In this document: one piece after another, positions 17,592-26,258 of the stretch
Numbering within the stretch: position 1 is the stretch's first letter
Layout of the letters: each line of letters starts with the position of its first letter
Assembly (NCBI RefSeq): GCF_001274725.1
Contig: NZ_LGUF01000007.1
Span: forward strand, 1,016,001-1,080,000
Source: Sporosarcina globispora
GTDB taxonomy: Bacteria > Bacillota > Bacilli > Bacillales > Cytobacillaceae
DNA length: 64,000 nt
Reading direction: 5' to 3'
Notes under the pieces: generated by a model
Database searches by the model: none
What the model saw: the letters and a program-made list of their open reading frames with translations, nothing else
What the model was told of the DNA's origin: nothing
Translations under genes and position numbers: made by a program

Positions 17592-18605
17592 ATGATAAAT
17601 TTTGCAATAGTGGGGATGGGTCATATTGCTAACAAGCATATTGAATCCATTCAAAAGGTAGAAGGCGCAAATCTCTATGCTATCTGTGATACAAATTCTG
17701 ATAGGCTAGAGCTTGATTTGCCAGGAGTTAAAAAATATACTGACTTAAATGAAATGCTTTCTGAAAACAAAGACATCCATGTGGTCAATATATGCGTTCC
17801 TTCCGGATTGCATGCAAGATTGACAAAAGTGGTTGCGGACCATAAGCGCCATATTATTGTGGAAAAGCCGATGTCCTTAAAACTAGAGGATTCAGAAGAA
17901 ATGATCAAAGTGGCACAGGAAAATAACGTAAAGCTGGCGGTTGTTCATCCAAACCGTTTCCGTCCTGCCGTTCAGATGCTGAAAGCAGAACTTGAAAAAG
18001 GTTCTTTCGGTAAGCTAAGCCATGCAAATGCAACAGTTAGATGGAACCGCGGCCAAGCATACTATGATCAGGCTGATTGGCGTGGAACAAAAGAGTTTGA
18101 TGGCGGCGTTTTAATGAATCAGGCAATTCATGATCTGGATTTAATGCTATGGCTTATGGGCCCTGTTGAATCAGTCCAGGCTATGGCAGCCACTCGCCTT
18201 CGTAAAATTGAAACAGAAGATGTGGCAGCTGCTGTCGTGCAATTTAAGAGTGGGGCGTTAGGTGTTATTGAAGCAGCAACGACGATCTACCCTAAAAACC
18301 TTGAAGAATCCATCTCTGTTTTCGGTGAAACTGCTTCGGTGAAAATCAGCGGCCGAACAGCAAATTACATTGAAACATGGGATATTGAAGGAGTCTCAGA
18401 GGAAGAGGCAGCTTCCCTTAAGGATGAAGTAAGTAAAGATCCATTTGGCACTCCAGGTCATCAGTGCATTATTGAGGATATGGTAAATGCCGTTAGTGAA
18501 GATCGTGAGCCTATTGTTACTGGTGAAGATGGGATTGCTCCCGTTAAACTGATTTTATCCATTTTGGAATCCGCAGAAACTGGAAAAAAAGTCTTTATCC
18601 AATAA
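17592..18605 (+). CDS. wbpB: Gfo/Idh/MocA oxidoreductase, WbpB/WlbA type
   Basis: 337 residues. N-terminal Rossmann motif GMGHIANKH (residues 8-16), the EKP motif in HIIVEKPMSL near 95, and the His/Asp pair in NQAIHDLDLMLWL near 180. WbpB/WlbA oxidises C3 of UDP-N-acetyl-glucosaminuronate, giving the 3-keto sugar used by the aminotransferase upstream. The gene lies 96 bases after the aminotransferase and 14 bases before the WbpA-type dehydrogenase, which supplies its substrate. Family certain, substrate from context. Confidence 0.82.
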   Translation: MINFAIVGMGHIANKHIESIQKVEGANLYAICDTNSDRLELDLPGVKKYTDLNEMLSENKDIHVVNICVPSGLHARLTKVVADHKRHIIVEKPMSLKLEDSEEMIKVAQENNVKLAVVHPNRFRPAVQMLKAELEKGSFGKLSHANATVRWNRGQAYYDQADWRGTKEFDGGVLMNQAIHDLDLMLWLMGPVESVQAMAATRLRKIETEDVAAAVVQFKSGALGVIEAATTIYPKNLEESISVFGETASVKISGRTANYIETWDIEGVSEEEAASLKDEVSKDPFGTPGHQCIIEDMVNAVSEDREPIVTGEDGIAPVKLILSILESAETGKKVFIQ

Positions 18606-18619
18606 AGGAGTAGAAGAAA

Positions 18620-19933
18620 ATGAGCCACCATAAAACATTATTAGAAAAAATTAATAATAAAGAAGCTGTCATTGGAGTAGTTGGATTAGGTTATGTAGGA
18701 TTGCCTCTAGCTGTTGAAAAAGCAAAAGCTGGATTTAAAGTTATTGGCTTTGATGTACAGGCAGCAAGAGTAGAAGAAGTAAACATGGGAATAAATTATA
18801 TTGGTGATGTTGTGGATGAAGACCTAAAGGATATGGTTAAAGCCGGAAAGCTGGAAGCTACTACAGATTATCAGCGCATCCAGGAAGTTGATGCTGTAGC
18901 AATTTGTGTTCCAACACCACTTGATATTTATCAGCAGCCGGATACTTCCTATGTGGAATCATCAGCTAAAGAAATTGCCAAATATGCTCATGAAGGCATG
19001 CTTGTTGTTCTTGAATCAACAACATACCCAGGTACCACTGAAGAAATCGTTAAGCCAGCCTTGGAAGAAAAAGGCCTTATAACAGGTGAAACGGTATTTG
19101 TTGCATACTCACCTGAACGAGTAGATCCAGGCAACAAACAATTTAAAACAAAGAATACACCTAAAGTTGTCGGTGGGATTACGGGAAACTGTACTGAAGT
19201 AGCTGCTGCATTGTATCGTAATGTCCTTGAAGGGGACGTTTTTGAAGTATCCAGCCCTGCTATTGCGGAAATGGAGAAAATTTTTGAAAATACGTTCCGA
19301 CACATTAATATCGCACTTGCGAACGAAATGGCTATTCTGTGTGACAGAATGGGTATTGACGTATGGGAAGTTATTGATGCAGCGAAGACAAAGCCTTATG
19401 GCTTCATGGCATTCTATCCAGGCCCTGGTCTTGGCGGTCACTGTATTCCGATTGATCCATTCTACTTAACATGGAAAGCAAGAGAATATAACTATCATAC
19501 GAGACTAATCGAATTAGCCGGAGAAATTAACAATTCAATGCCTGAATTTGTCGTTAACCGTGCAATGCACCTTCTAAATGAAGATGGAAAAGCGTTAAGA
19601 GGCTCCAAAGTAACACTTTTAGGTGTAGCTTACAAAAAGGATATTGATGATGTGCGTGAATCTCCTGTTCTTAAAATCATCGAATTACTGGATGCCCAGG
19701 GGGCCGATTACAAAGTCGTCGATCCTTATGTAAAATCATTTAAATCTTGTAATACACGAGTTGAAACAGTGGAATTAACGAAAGAACTGTTAAACGAATC
19801 TGACCTTGTACTTGTTACTACAGACCACTCTGATTTTGATTACGAGATGATTGCAAGAGAAAGCAAGTCAATCTTTGATACACGTAATGCAATGAAAGAT
19901 GTGCCAAAGCCAAATAAATACGACAAACTATAA
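18620..19933 (+). CDS. wbpA: UDP-N-acetylglucosamine 6-dehydrogenase, WbpA type
   Basis: 437 residues; three-domain UDP-glucose/GDP-mannose dehydrogenase fold. NAD motif GVVGLGYVGLPLAVE near residue 20, CVPTP near 100, and the catalytic Cys in GLGGHCIPIDPFYL near 273. The spacing and GYVGLP/GHCIPIDP forms are those of UDP-N-acetyl-sugar dehydrogenases (WbpA/WecC) rather than UDP-glucose dehydrogenase. It oxidises UDP-GlcNAc to the uronic acid, the first committed step. AAAGGAG lies seven bases before the ATG. Confidence 0.85.
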   Translation: MSHHKTLLEKINNKEAVIGVVGLGYVGLPLAVEKAKAGFKVIGFDVQAARVEEVNMGINYIGDVVDEDLKDMVKAGKLEATTDYQRIQEVDAVAICVPTPLDIYQQPDTSYVESSAKEIAKYAHEGMLVVLESTTYPGTTEEIVKPALEEKGLITGETVFVAYSPERVDPGNKQFKTKNTPKVVGGITGNCTEVAAALYRNVLEGDVFEVSSPAIAEMEKIFENTFRHINIALANEMAILCDRMGIDVWEVIDAAKTKPYGFMAFYPGPGLGGHCIPIDPFYLTWKAREYNYHTRLIELAGEINNSMPEFVVNRAMHLLNEDGKALRGSKVTLLGVAYKKDIDDVRESPVLKIIELLDAQGADYKVVDPYVKSFKSCNTRVETVELTKELLNESDLVLVTTDHSDFDYEMIARESKSIFDTRNAMKDVPKPNKYDKL

Positions 19934-19957
19934 TTGTTATATAAGGGAGAGCTCAAA

Positions 19958-20689
19958 ATGAACTTTATCGATCCTTCCGCAGCAGTAGATTCTTCAGCAA
20001 AAGTCGGATATTTTAGTGTCATTGAAAAAGGTGCGAAGATTGGACAAAACGTTGTAATCGGGAACCGCGTTACCATCCATGAGGATACAGTTATTGGCGA
20101 CAACACTACGATTGCTGATGGCGCAGTTGTAGGAAAACCGCCAAAGCCGGCTAAAACGAGTACCGTTAAGCTGTCTGACTCCATTCCAGCACTTGAGGTT
20201 GGGGAAGATGTTACGATTGGCGCTAATTGTGTAATCTACCGCGGTGCTGCGATTGGCTCCAATACACTTATTGCGGACCTTGCAAGTGTAAGGGAAAACG
20301 TAGAAATTGGTGATTATGTAATCGTCGGCCGTGGTGTCACAGTTGAAAACTATGTGAAGATTGGCAGCCGGACTAAGATCCAATCCAATTCCTATATTAC
20401 AGCGTATACGACTCTCGAAGAGCAAGTATTTATTGCTCCTTGTGTTACAACTACAAATGATAACTTTATGGGAAGAACGGAAGAAAGATTCGATAAAATC
20501 AAGGGTGCAACCGTCAAACGTGGTGCAAGGGTAGGCGGCGCCTCCATCATTCTCCCAGGTATAACAGTAGCGGAAGAAACTTTTGTAGCTGCTGGGGCAC
20601 TTGTTACTAAAGATACAGAAGAGAAAACAGTTGTTAAAGGCATTCCTGCGAAGTTCCTTAGAATGGTTGATGAAAGAGAATTATTATAA
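19958..20689 (+). CDS. wbpD: Left-handed beta-helix N-acetyltransferase, WbpD type
   Basis: 243 residues from the ATG at 19958, preceded by AAGGGAGAG; an in-frame TTG at 19934 has no ribosome site. Nearly the whole protein is built of hexapeptide repeats (I-G-x-x-x-x rungs such as VIGNRVTIHEDTVIGDNT), the LbetaH fold of sugar N-acetyltransferases. WbpD acetylates the 3-amino group to give UDP-2,3-diacetamido-glucuronate from acetyl-CoA. It sits between the dehydrogenase (24-base gap) and the C2 epimerase, as expected for the pathway. Confidence 0.82.
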   Translation: MNFIDPSAAVDSSAKVGYFSVIEKGAKIGQNVVIGNRVTIHEDTVIGDNTTIADGAVVGKPPKPAKTSTVKLSDSIPALEVGEDVTIGANCVIYRGAAIGSNTLIADLASVRENVEIGDYVIVGRGVTVENYVKIGSRTKIQSNSYITAYTTLEEQVFIAPCVTTTNDNFMGRTEERFDKIKGATVKRGARVGGASIILPGITVAEETFVAAGALVTKDTEEKTVVKGIPAKFLRMVDERELL

Positions 20690-20708
20690 TTTCTGATAAG
20701 GATTAAAA

Positions 20709-20741
20709 ACGTATGGGAGCGGTATCGCTCCTTTACGCTTT
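20709..20741 (+). terminator. Hairpin between wbpD-like and wbpI-like genes
   Basis: GGAGCG-GTAT-CGCTCC at the core, extended by CGTA/TACG-like arms, followed by a short T-rich stretch. Possibly a weak terminator or attenuator inside the operon. Confidence 0.5.
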
Positions 20742-20778
20742 TATGACCTAACATAGAAAAATTTGGAGGTTTCTGTTA

Positions 20779-21846
20779 ATGAAAATTGTAACAGTTTTAG
20801 GCGCTCGTCCTCAATTTATTAAGGCTGCACCTGTTTCAAGAGCTCTAAGGCAAAATCATCAGGAAATCATTGTACATACAGGACAGCATTATGATGCCAA
20901 TATGTCGGATATTTTCTTTGAGGAGTTAAATATTCCAAAGCCTGATTACCATTTAGCGGTTGGTTCCGGAAACCATGGAAAGCAGACTGGCGAAATGATG
21001 GCTAAAATTGAAGAGATTGTTCTGAATGAGAAGCCTGATTATGTGCTTGTTTACGGGGATACGAATTCAACTCTTGCAGGTTCACTGGTTGCAGCAAAGC
21101 TGCATATCCCTGTCATTCATATTGAAGCAGGTTTAAGAAGCTTTAACAAGCTTATGCCTGAAGAAGTGAACCGAATCTTGACTGACCATATTTCAGAATA
21201 CCTTTTCTGCCCGACTGATACAGCTGTTGAAAATCTTAAGAACGAGAACATTACAAAGAACGTTATCAACATTGGTGACGTTATGTATGATGCCGTATTA
21301 TATAACCGGGAGCTTGCCAAGGAGAAATCGCAAATTCTTGAAGAAGCTCAGCTGAAAAAGGGAGAGTACTTGCTGATTACGATTCATCGTGCAGAAAATA
21401 CCGATGATCCGGAAAAAATGAAAAGTATTCTTCAGGCATTTTCGAGTACGGAGGAGACCAAGATTTGGCCAATTCATCCGCGTACCAAGCATAAACTGGC
21501 GGATTACGGCCTAAACGTAGAGGAAATCCCTAATTTAAAAATAATTGATCCTGTAGGTTATCTGGATATGTTGACGCTTGAAGCAAATGCCCGCAAGATT
21601 GTTACAGACTCAGGCGGTGTTCAAAAGGAAGCATATTTTATGGAAGTTCCTTGTGTTACAGTAAGAGAACAAACGGAGTGGGTTGAAACTCTTGAGGGAG
21701 AAGCCAATATCCTAGTAGGAACCGACCAGGCAAAAATGACGGAAGCCATTAATAAAGAAGTAAAGCCTGAATACAAGCAATTATTCGGAAACGGTGAAGC
21801 AGCAAGCAAAATTGTTGAAGTGCTTGAGGATCGGCTAAACGCTTAA
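20779..21846 (+). CDS. wbpI: Non-hydrolysing UDP-N-acetyl sugar 2-epimerase, WbpI type
   Basis: 355 residues; GT-B-like epimerase fold. Motifs: GARPQFIKAAPVSRAL near residue 7, VHTGQHYD near 35, HIEAGLRSF near 115, PEEVNR near 128, and TDSGGVQKEAYF near 275. It inverts C2 of a UDP-2-acetamido sugar. In this set the expected substrate is UDP-2,3-diacetamido-glucuronate, giving the manno form (WbpI). MnaA (UDP-GlcNAc to UDP-ManNAc) is the main alternative from sequence alone. GGAGGTT lies before the ATG. Confidence 0.82.
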   Translation: MKIVTVLGARPQFIKAAPVSRALRQNHQEIIVHTGQHYDANMSDIFFEELNIPKPDYHLAVGSGNHGKQTGEMMAKIEEIVLNEKPDYVLVYGDTNSTLAGSLVAAKLHIPVIHIEAGLRSFNKLMPEEVNRILTDHISEYLFCPTDTAVENLKNENITKNVINIGDVMYDAVLYNRELAKEKSQILEEAQLKKGEYLLITIHRAENTDDPEKMKSILQAFSSTEETKIWPIHPRTKHKLADYGLNVEEIPNLKIIDPVGYLDMLTLEANARKIVTDSGGVQKEAYFMEVPCVTVREQTEWVETLEGEANILVGTDQAKMTEAINKEVKPEYKQLFGNGEAASKIVEVLEDRLNA

Positions 21847-21921
21847 ACTGTTTGATCTAAAAGATGCTCTTTCAATATTGGGCAAAGCAGGCAGTTAATG
21901 CATTAAAAAAGGAGTATTAGC

Positions 21922-23034
21922 ATGAAATCAGTTTTGGTTTATTATCCTTTTGCTTTATCAGAAAACCCCAATAGCGGATCCAAGCTCCGTCCCCTGGAAA
22001 TGAAAAATGCATTTCATGCCTGGGGAATGGAGAATGATGTTAACATTATTATGATTTCCGGTACGACTGAACAGCGGGAACAGCAGTTTAATGATTTAGT
22101 ATCATCTGGCAAGCTGGAAAAACTGTGGTTTTGCTATATGGAGAACCAGACTATCCCCCTATGGCTCACAGATCCTGGACATAAGCCTAAACGGCCCTTT
22201 ATTGATCGGAAAGTGCTCCGTTATCTCAAAGAAAAAAGTGTGCCTGTAGGAGTATTTTATCGGGATGTTTATTGGAAATTTGATGAGCTCTACTCATTAA
22301 AAGGACTCAAAAAGACCATTATGCAAGCTATTTACCGGAAGGAAGAGAAATTTTACGAAAAATACTGTGATGTGATTTTTCTTCCAAGTGATGCTATGGG
22401 TGAGTATGTGGACATTGCCAAAAGAAAAATTGCGCTGCCTCCAGGAGGAAAAGCCAAAGGCATCTCTAAAAAGGGCAGAGATGACGGACGATCCAGGGGG
22501 ATTTATGTAGGCGGCATCAATAATGAGGATTATGGGCTGTTCCTGCTGCTTGATGCTTTGGAATTAGCTAACAGCCAAAAGATAATCTGTGATTTGACAG
22601 TTGTTTGCAGGGAAGAAGAATTCGCAAACCTTCCGGATGTGAAAAAAAACAGATTTGCTGAGCTGGGTGTTCAAGTAAAGCATCTAAGTGGAGAACCATT
22701 GAATGAGCTGTACAAAGAAATGGATTATGCTTTTATACCAAGGTATAGAAGCACTTACAATGATTTCTCCGTGCCTGTCAAACTCGTTGAGTATCTGTCT
22801 AATGAGCTGCCAGTGATTGCCACTTTCTGTGAGGCGCAAAAAGAAATTATTGAAAAAGACGGTTATGGTCTTATCTGTGCAGACAATGCAGAGGATATGT
22901 CGAAAGCGATTCTATCTATGGCAGTTAATACGGAGAAGTTCCGGCATAACATTCAGCAGTCCTTCGTTGAAAAACATTCCTGGAAGGCTAGAGTGAAGAA
23001 AGTCAAGAGTGCCCTGTTAAAGGAGGAACTATGA
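21922..23034 (+). CDS. Glycosyltransferase (GT-B fold)
   Basis: 370 residues. Opens with VLVYYPFALSENPNSGSKLRP, broken here as VLVYYPFALS then ENPNSGSKLRP, a donor-loop-like GSKLRP segment seen in some GT4 enzymes. The C-terminal half has YVGGINNEDYGLFLLLDAL and VPVKLVEYLSNELPVIAT, the nucleotide-sugar side. It probably adds one sugar to the undecaprenyl-linked repeat begun by TagO. It overlaps the next glycosyltransferase by four bases (ATGA), so both are translated together. Sugar specificity unknown. Confidence 0.78.
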   Translation: MKSVLVYYPFALSENPNSGSKLRPLEMKNAFHAWGMENDVNIIMISGTTEQREQQFNDLVSSGKLEKLWFCYMENQTIPLWLTDPGHKPKRPFIDRKVLRYLKEKSVPVGVFYRDVYWKFDELYSLKGLKKTIMQAIYRKEEKFYEKYCDVIFLPSDAMGEYVDIAKRKIALPPGGKAKGISKKGRDDGRSRGIYVGGINNEDYGLFLLLDALELANSQKIICDLTVVCREEEFANLPDVKKNRFAELGVQVKHLSGEPLNELYKEMDYAFIPRYRSTYNDFSVPVKLVEYLSNELPVIATFCEAQKEIIEKDGYGLICADNAEDMSKAILSMAVNTEKFRHNIQQSFVEKHSWKARVKKVKSALLKEEL

Positions 23035-24113
23035 AGGTTTTAATATTAGCTCCAAGCAGATCAATCCATACACATAAATGGGCTTTATTTTATAAAAATA
23101 ATGGCATAGACGTAAAGGTTGCCACCTTTTCCGACCACTATTCCGAGGAGAATGCCAAAGAAATCGACACGATTAGTCTTCCTAAGCTATTACCCGGGAA
23201 ATTGTCGTATATTTCGAGTGTTTTCGCTCTTAAAAAAATATTAAAAAGCTATCAGCCGGATATTCTGCATGCGCATTATATTTCAAGTTATGGTTTCGTT
23301 GGTGCACTTGCTAATTACCGAACATTTTATGTGTCTGTTTGGGGGAGGGATATCTTCCAATTTCCTCTTCAGGGAAGCACAAACCGTAAAATTGTTGAAT
23401 ATACCCTTTCCAAAGCAGATGTTATCTGTTCAACAAGTCATATCATGGCAAAAGAAACAAATAAGTATACAGATAAAAATGTTTTCGTGACACCTTTTGG
23501 AGTAGATATGAGCAAATTCAGGCCAATGCCTGAGTTCAAAACAGATGGTAAAATTACCTTCGGAACTGTAAAAGCACTCTCAGATAAATATGGAATCGGA
23601 GATTTAATTAAAGCTTTTGCTAAAATACACCAAGAGAAAAACAACTCTGACTTGCTGATTGTAGGCGACGGACCTCAACGAAGCGAATATGAACAATTAG
23701 CAAGGGATTTGAAGATTGACCATGTGACAACATTCACTGGAAGAGTGCCAAATGATCAGGTGCCAGAATATATCAATAAGATGGACGTGTTTGGAGTTCC
23801 TTCTACTGAAGACAGTGAAAGCTTCGGAGTGGCGGCAGTTGAATCAATGGCTTGCGGGGTTCCGGCTGTTGTCTCAAATGTGGGCGGACTGCCTGAAGTC
23901 GTGCTCGAAGGGAAAACCGGCTTTGTTGTGCCTAAAGAAAATCCGGACGAATTGGCTAAAGCCATGCTATACCTTGCTGATCATAAAGATGAGAGTAAAA
24001 AAATGGGTCTTGCCGGCATTGAACATGTAAAAGCTAATTATAATTGGACAGATAATGCAAACGGCATGATCGAACTGTACGAGCAAACCTTGAAAAAGGG
24101 GATGAAATCATGA
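23031..24113 (+). CDS. GT4-family glycosyltransferase
   Basis: 360 residues; GT-B fold. ILAPSRSIHTHKWALFY at the start, PDILHAHYISSYGFVGA near 75 and the donor-side EX7E region STEDSESFGVAAVESMACGVP near 265, then SNVGGLPEVV. ATGA overlaps with both the gene before and galU after it show tight operon structure. It should act on the same lipid-linked glycan as its neighbours. Specificity unknown. Confidence 0.85.
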   Translation: MKVLILAPSRSIHTHKWALFYKNNGIDVKVATFSDHYSEENAKEIDTISLPKLLPGKLSYISSVFALKKILKSYQPDILHAHYISSYGFVGALANYRTFYVSVWGRDIFQFPLQGSTNRKIVEYTLSKADVICSTSHIMAKETNKYTDKNVFVTPFGVDMSKFRPMPEFKTDGKITFGTVKALSDKYGIGDLIKAFAKIHQEKNNSDLLIVGDGPQRSEYEQLARDLKIDHVTTFTGRVPNDQVPEYINKMDVFGVPSTEDSESFGVAAVESMACGVPAVVSNVGGLPEVVLEGKTGFVVPKENPDELAKAMLYLADHKDESKKMGLAGIEHVKANYNWTDNANGMIELYEQTLKKGMKS

Positions 24114-24973
24114 TTAAAAAAGCTGTCATTCCAGCAGCAGGACTTGGAACAAGATTTTTACCTGCCACGAAGGCACAGCCAAAGGAAATGCTTCCGATTG
24201 TTGATAAACCAACTATTCAATATATTATCGAGGAAGCAGTTGAATCAGGAATTGAAGATATTATCATTGTGACTGGTCGAAGCAAGAGAGCGATTGAAGA
24301 CCATTTTGACAAATCAGTAGAGCTTGAGATGCTTCTTGAAAGAACCGGTAAACATGAGATGCTTGAAATTGTTGAGAACATCTCTAATTTGGTAGATATT
24401 CATTATGTCCGTCAAAAAGAGCCTCTTGGACTTGGACATGCAGTTTTATGCGCCAAGAAGTTTATCGGCAGCGAGCCATTTGCCGTGCTTTTGGGCGATG
24501 ATATAGTAGATAGTGAACAACCTGCCTTAAAACAGATGATTGATCAATACGAAAAAGTGCAGTCAAGTATTTTGGGATGTAATGAAGTGCCGCGTTCAGA
24601 AGTGAATAAATACGGTATAGTGAATTACTCGGAAAATAAAGGCGACCTTTTTAAGGTTGAGAGTCTTGTTGAAAAGCCGGCAATTGAAGAAGCGCCATCG
24701 ACTCAAGCCATTGTTGGCCGTTATATTCTGACACCTGCCATTTTTGATATGCTTGAGGAAGTCAGTCCGGATAAGAAAGGTGAGATTCAGCTTACAGACG
24801 CTATTGACAGCCTGCTTGAAAAGGAATCTATTTATTCCTATATCATTCAGGGTAACCGCTATGATGTGGGTGACAAGTTTGGATTTTTGCAGGCATCCAT
24901 TGACTTTGCTTTAAAACGTCCAGACCTGAAAGACAAGCTGTCTGCCTATTTGAAGGAAATAAATGATAAGTAA
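24110..24973 (+). CDS. galU: UTP-glucose-1-phosphate uridylyltransferase
   Basis: 287 residues. The nucleotidyltransferase loop AAGLGTRFLPATKAQPKEML lies at residues 8-27, with VDKPTIQYIIEEAVESG just after and AVLLGDDIVD near 127. These are diagnostic for GalU/GtaB. It makes UDP-glucose from glucose-1-P and UTP for glycolipid or polymer synthesis. Presence inside the glycosyltransferase operon suggests that glucose or a derivative is part of the polymer, or simply secures donor supply. Start overlaps the upstream stop by four bases. Confidence 0.93.
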   Translation: MIKKAVIPAAGLGTRFLPATKAQPKEMLPIVDKPTIQYIIEEAVESGIEDIIIVTGRSKRAIEDHFDKSVELEMLLERTGKHEMLEIVENISNLVDIHYVRQKEPLGLGHAVLCAKKFIGSEPFAVLLGDDIVDSEQPALKQMIDQYEKVQSSILGCNEVPRSEVNKYGIVNYSENKGDLFKVESLVEKPAIEEAPSTQAIVGRYILTPAIFDMLEEVSPDKKGEIQLTDAIDSLLEKESIYSYIIQGNRYDVGDKFGFLQASIDFALKRPDLKDKLSAYLKEINDK

Positions 24974-24986
24974 TGGAGTTGGGAAA

Positions 24987-26231
24987 ATGAGAGTAATCTA
25001 TTTATGTCAGCATTTTCCCCCTGAAACAGGCGCTCCTCAAATACGTGTATATGAAGTGAGCAAGGAACTCATAAATAGAGGGCATCAGGTGGAAGTATTA
25101 ACAGCATTTCCTCATCATCCGCACGGGATTATTCCTGAGGGGTATAAGGGACGCTTTTATATGTTTGAAAACTGGGACGGAATACCTGTTCATCGTTCCT
25201 GGATTTATCCCTCGCCAAAGGGCAGCTTTTGGAAAAGGCTGGCATCCTATTTTTCCTTTACTTTTAGTGCCTTTTACTCGCTGGCGAAGGCGAAGCCGAC
25301 AGATGTAATCATTTGTAACTCACCTCCGTTATTTCTTGGAATTACAGGGTGGCTCGGGGCTAAATTGAAAAGGGCCAAGTTTGTCTTTAATGTCGCAGAT
25401 ATATGGCCTGAATCAGCAGTGGAATTAGGGCTTGTTAAAAACAAAACCTTTATTAAACTGGCTGAAGGGCTGGAAACCTTCTTATATCGAAGTTCCTGGA
25501 AAATTGCAGGTGCAACAGAAGGCATTTGCAGCTATTATGTCAAAAAGGGAAAGCCGGAAGAGGATGTATTTTTACTGCCTAACGGGGTAAATACGGACTA
25601 CTTTAAGCCTCTGGAGAAAGACCGGGAAATCATTAAAAAAGCTGGCCTTGAGGGTAAAAAGGTCTTTACCTATGCAGGTAACTTCGGTTATGCACAGGGA
25701 CTGGACTCTGTATTGCAGGCAGCAGCTTTAGTTAAGGATTCCCATCCGAATGTCCACTTTTTATTTGTTGGGGATGGTCAGGAGAAGGACAAGCTGCTGG
25801 CAATTAAAGAAGACCTGCAGCTGACAAATGTCACTTTTTACGGTTCGGTGCCGCTGGATGAAATGCCGAAGATTTTCTCTGTTTCCGATTTTAGCATCGT
25901 GTCCTTGAGAAATATTGATTTGTTTAAAGGGGCAAGGCCCTCAAAGATATTCCCAGCCATTTCAACAGGTACTCCTGTCCTGTATTGCGGAGTTGGAGAG
26001 AGTGCTGAAATATTAAATGAATACAGCTGTGGTAAAATTGCTCCTCCAGAGAATCCTGAAGGAATTGCTGAAGGAGTCAGGGAGTTAGCATCAATGCCAC
26101 CTGAAAAATATGAAGAGATGTGCCAAAATGGCAGAAAATTAGCCATTGATCAATATTCCTGGAAACGTATTGTGGACGATCTGGTTCACCACCTTAAGGG
26201 TGAAAATAAAAAGGAGAGAAGCATGGGTTAA
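24987..26231 (+). CDS. GT4 glycosyltransferase, WbuB-like
   Basis: 414 residues from the ATG at 24987, with GGAGTTGGG before it; an in-frame ATG at 24963 overlaps galU and lacks a ribosome site. Opens with YLCQHFPPETGAPQIRVYE, the hallmark of the WbuB-like GT4 group acting on N-acetylated or deoxy amino sugars in O-antigen loci. Donor-side region: SLRNIDLFKGARPSKIFPAI and GTPVLYCGVGESAEIL. Last gene of the plus-strand cluster, ending at a strong terminator. A role in adding an N-acetylated sugar is family-based inference. Confidence 0.82.
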   Translation: MRVIYLCQHFPPETGAPQIRVYEVSKELINRGHQVEVLTAFPHHPHGIIPEGYKGRFYMFENWDGIPVHRSWIYPSPKGSFWKRLASYFSFTFSAFYSLAKAKPTDVIICNSPPLFLGITGWLGAKLKRAKFVFNVADIWPESAVELGLVKNKTFIKLAEGLETFLYRSSWKIAGATEGICSYYVKKGKPEEDVFLLPNGVNTDYFKPLEKDREIIKKAGLEGKKVFTYAGNFGYAQGLDSVLQAAALVKDSHPNVHFLFVGDGQEKDKLLAIKEDLQLTNVTFYGSVPLDEMPKIFSVSDFSIVSLRNIDLFKGARPSKIFPAISTGTPVLYCGVGESAEILNEYSCGKIAPPENPEGIAEGVRELASMPPEKYEEMCQNGRKLAIDQYSWKRIVDDLVHHLKGENKKERSMG

Positions 26232-26253
26232 CCTTCATGTCTTCTCTCCTTTT
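26211..26253 (+). terminator. Bidirectional terminator between polymer cluster and wall-hydrolase genes
   Basis: GGAGAGAAG at 26213-26221 pairs with CTTCTCTCC at 26241-26249. An A run on the left and a T run on the right let it serve both converging units. Confidence 0.85.
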
Positions 26254-26258
26254 ATTAT

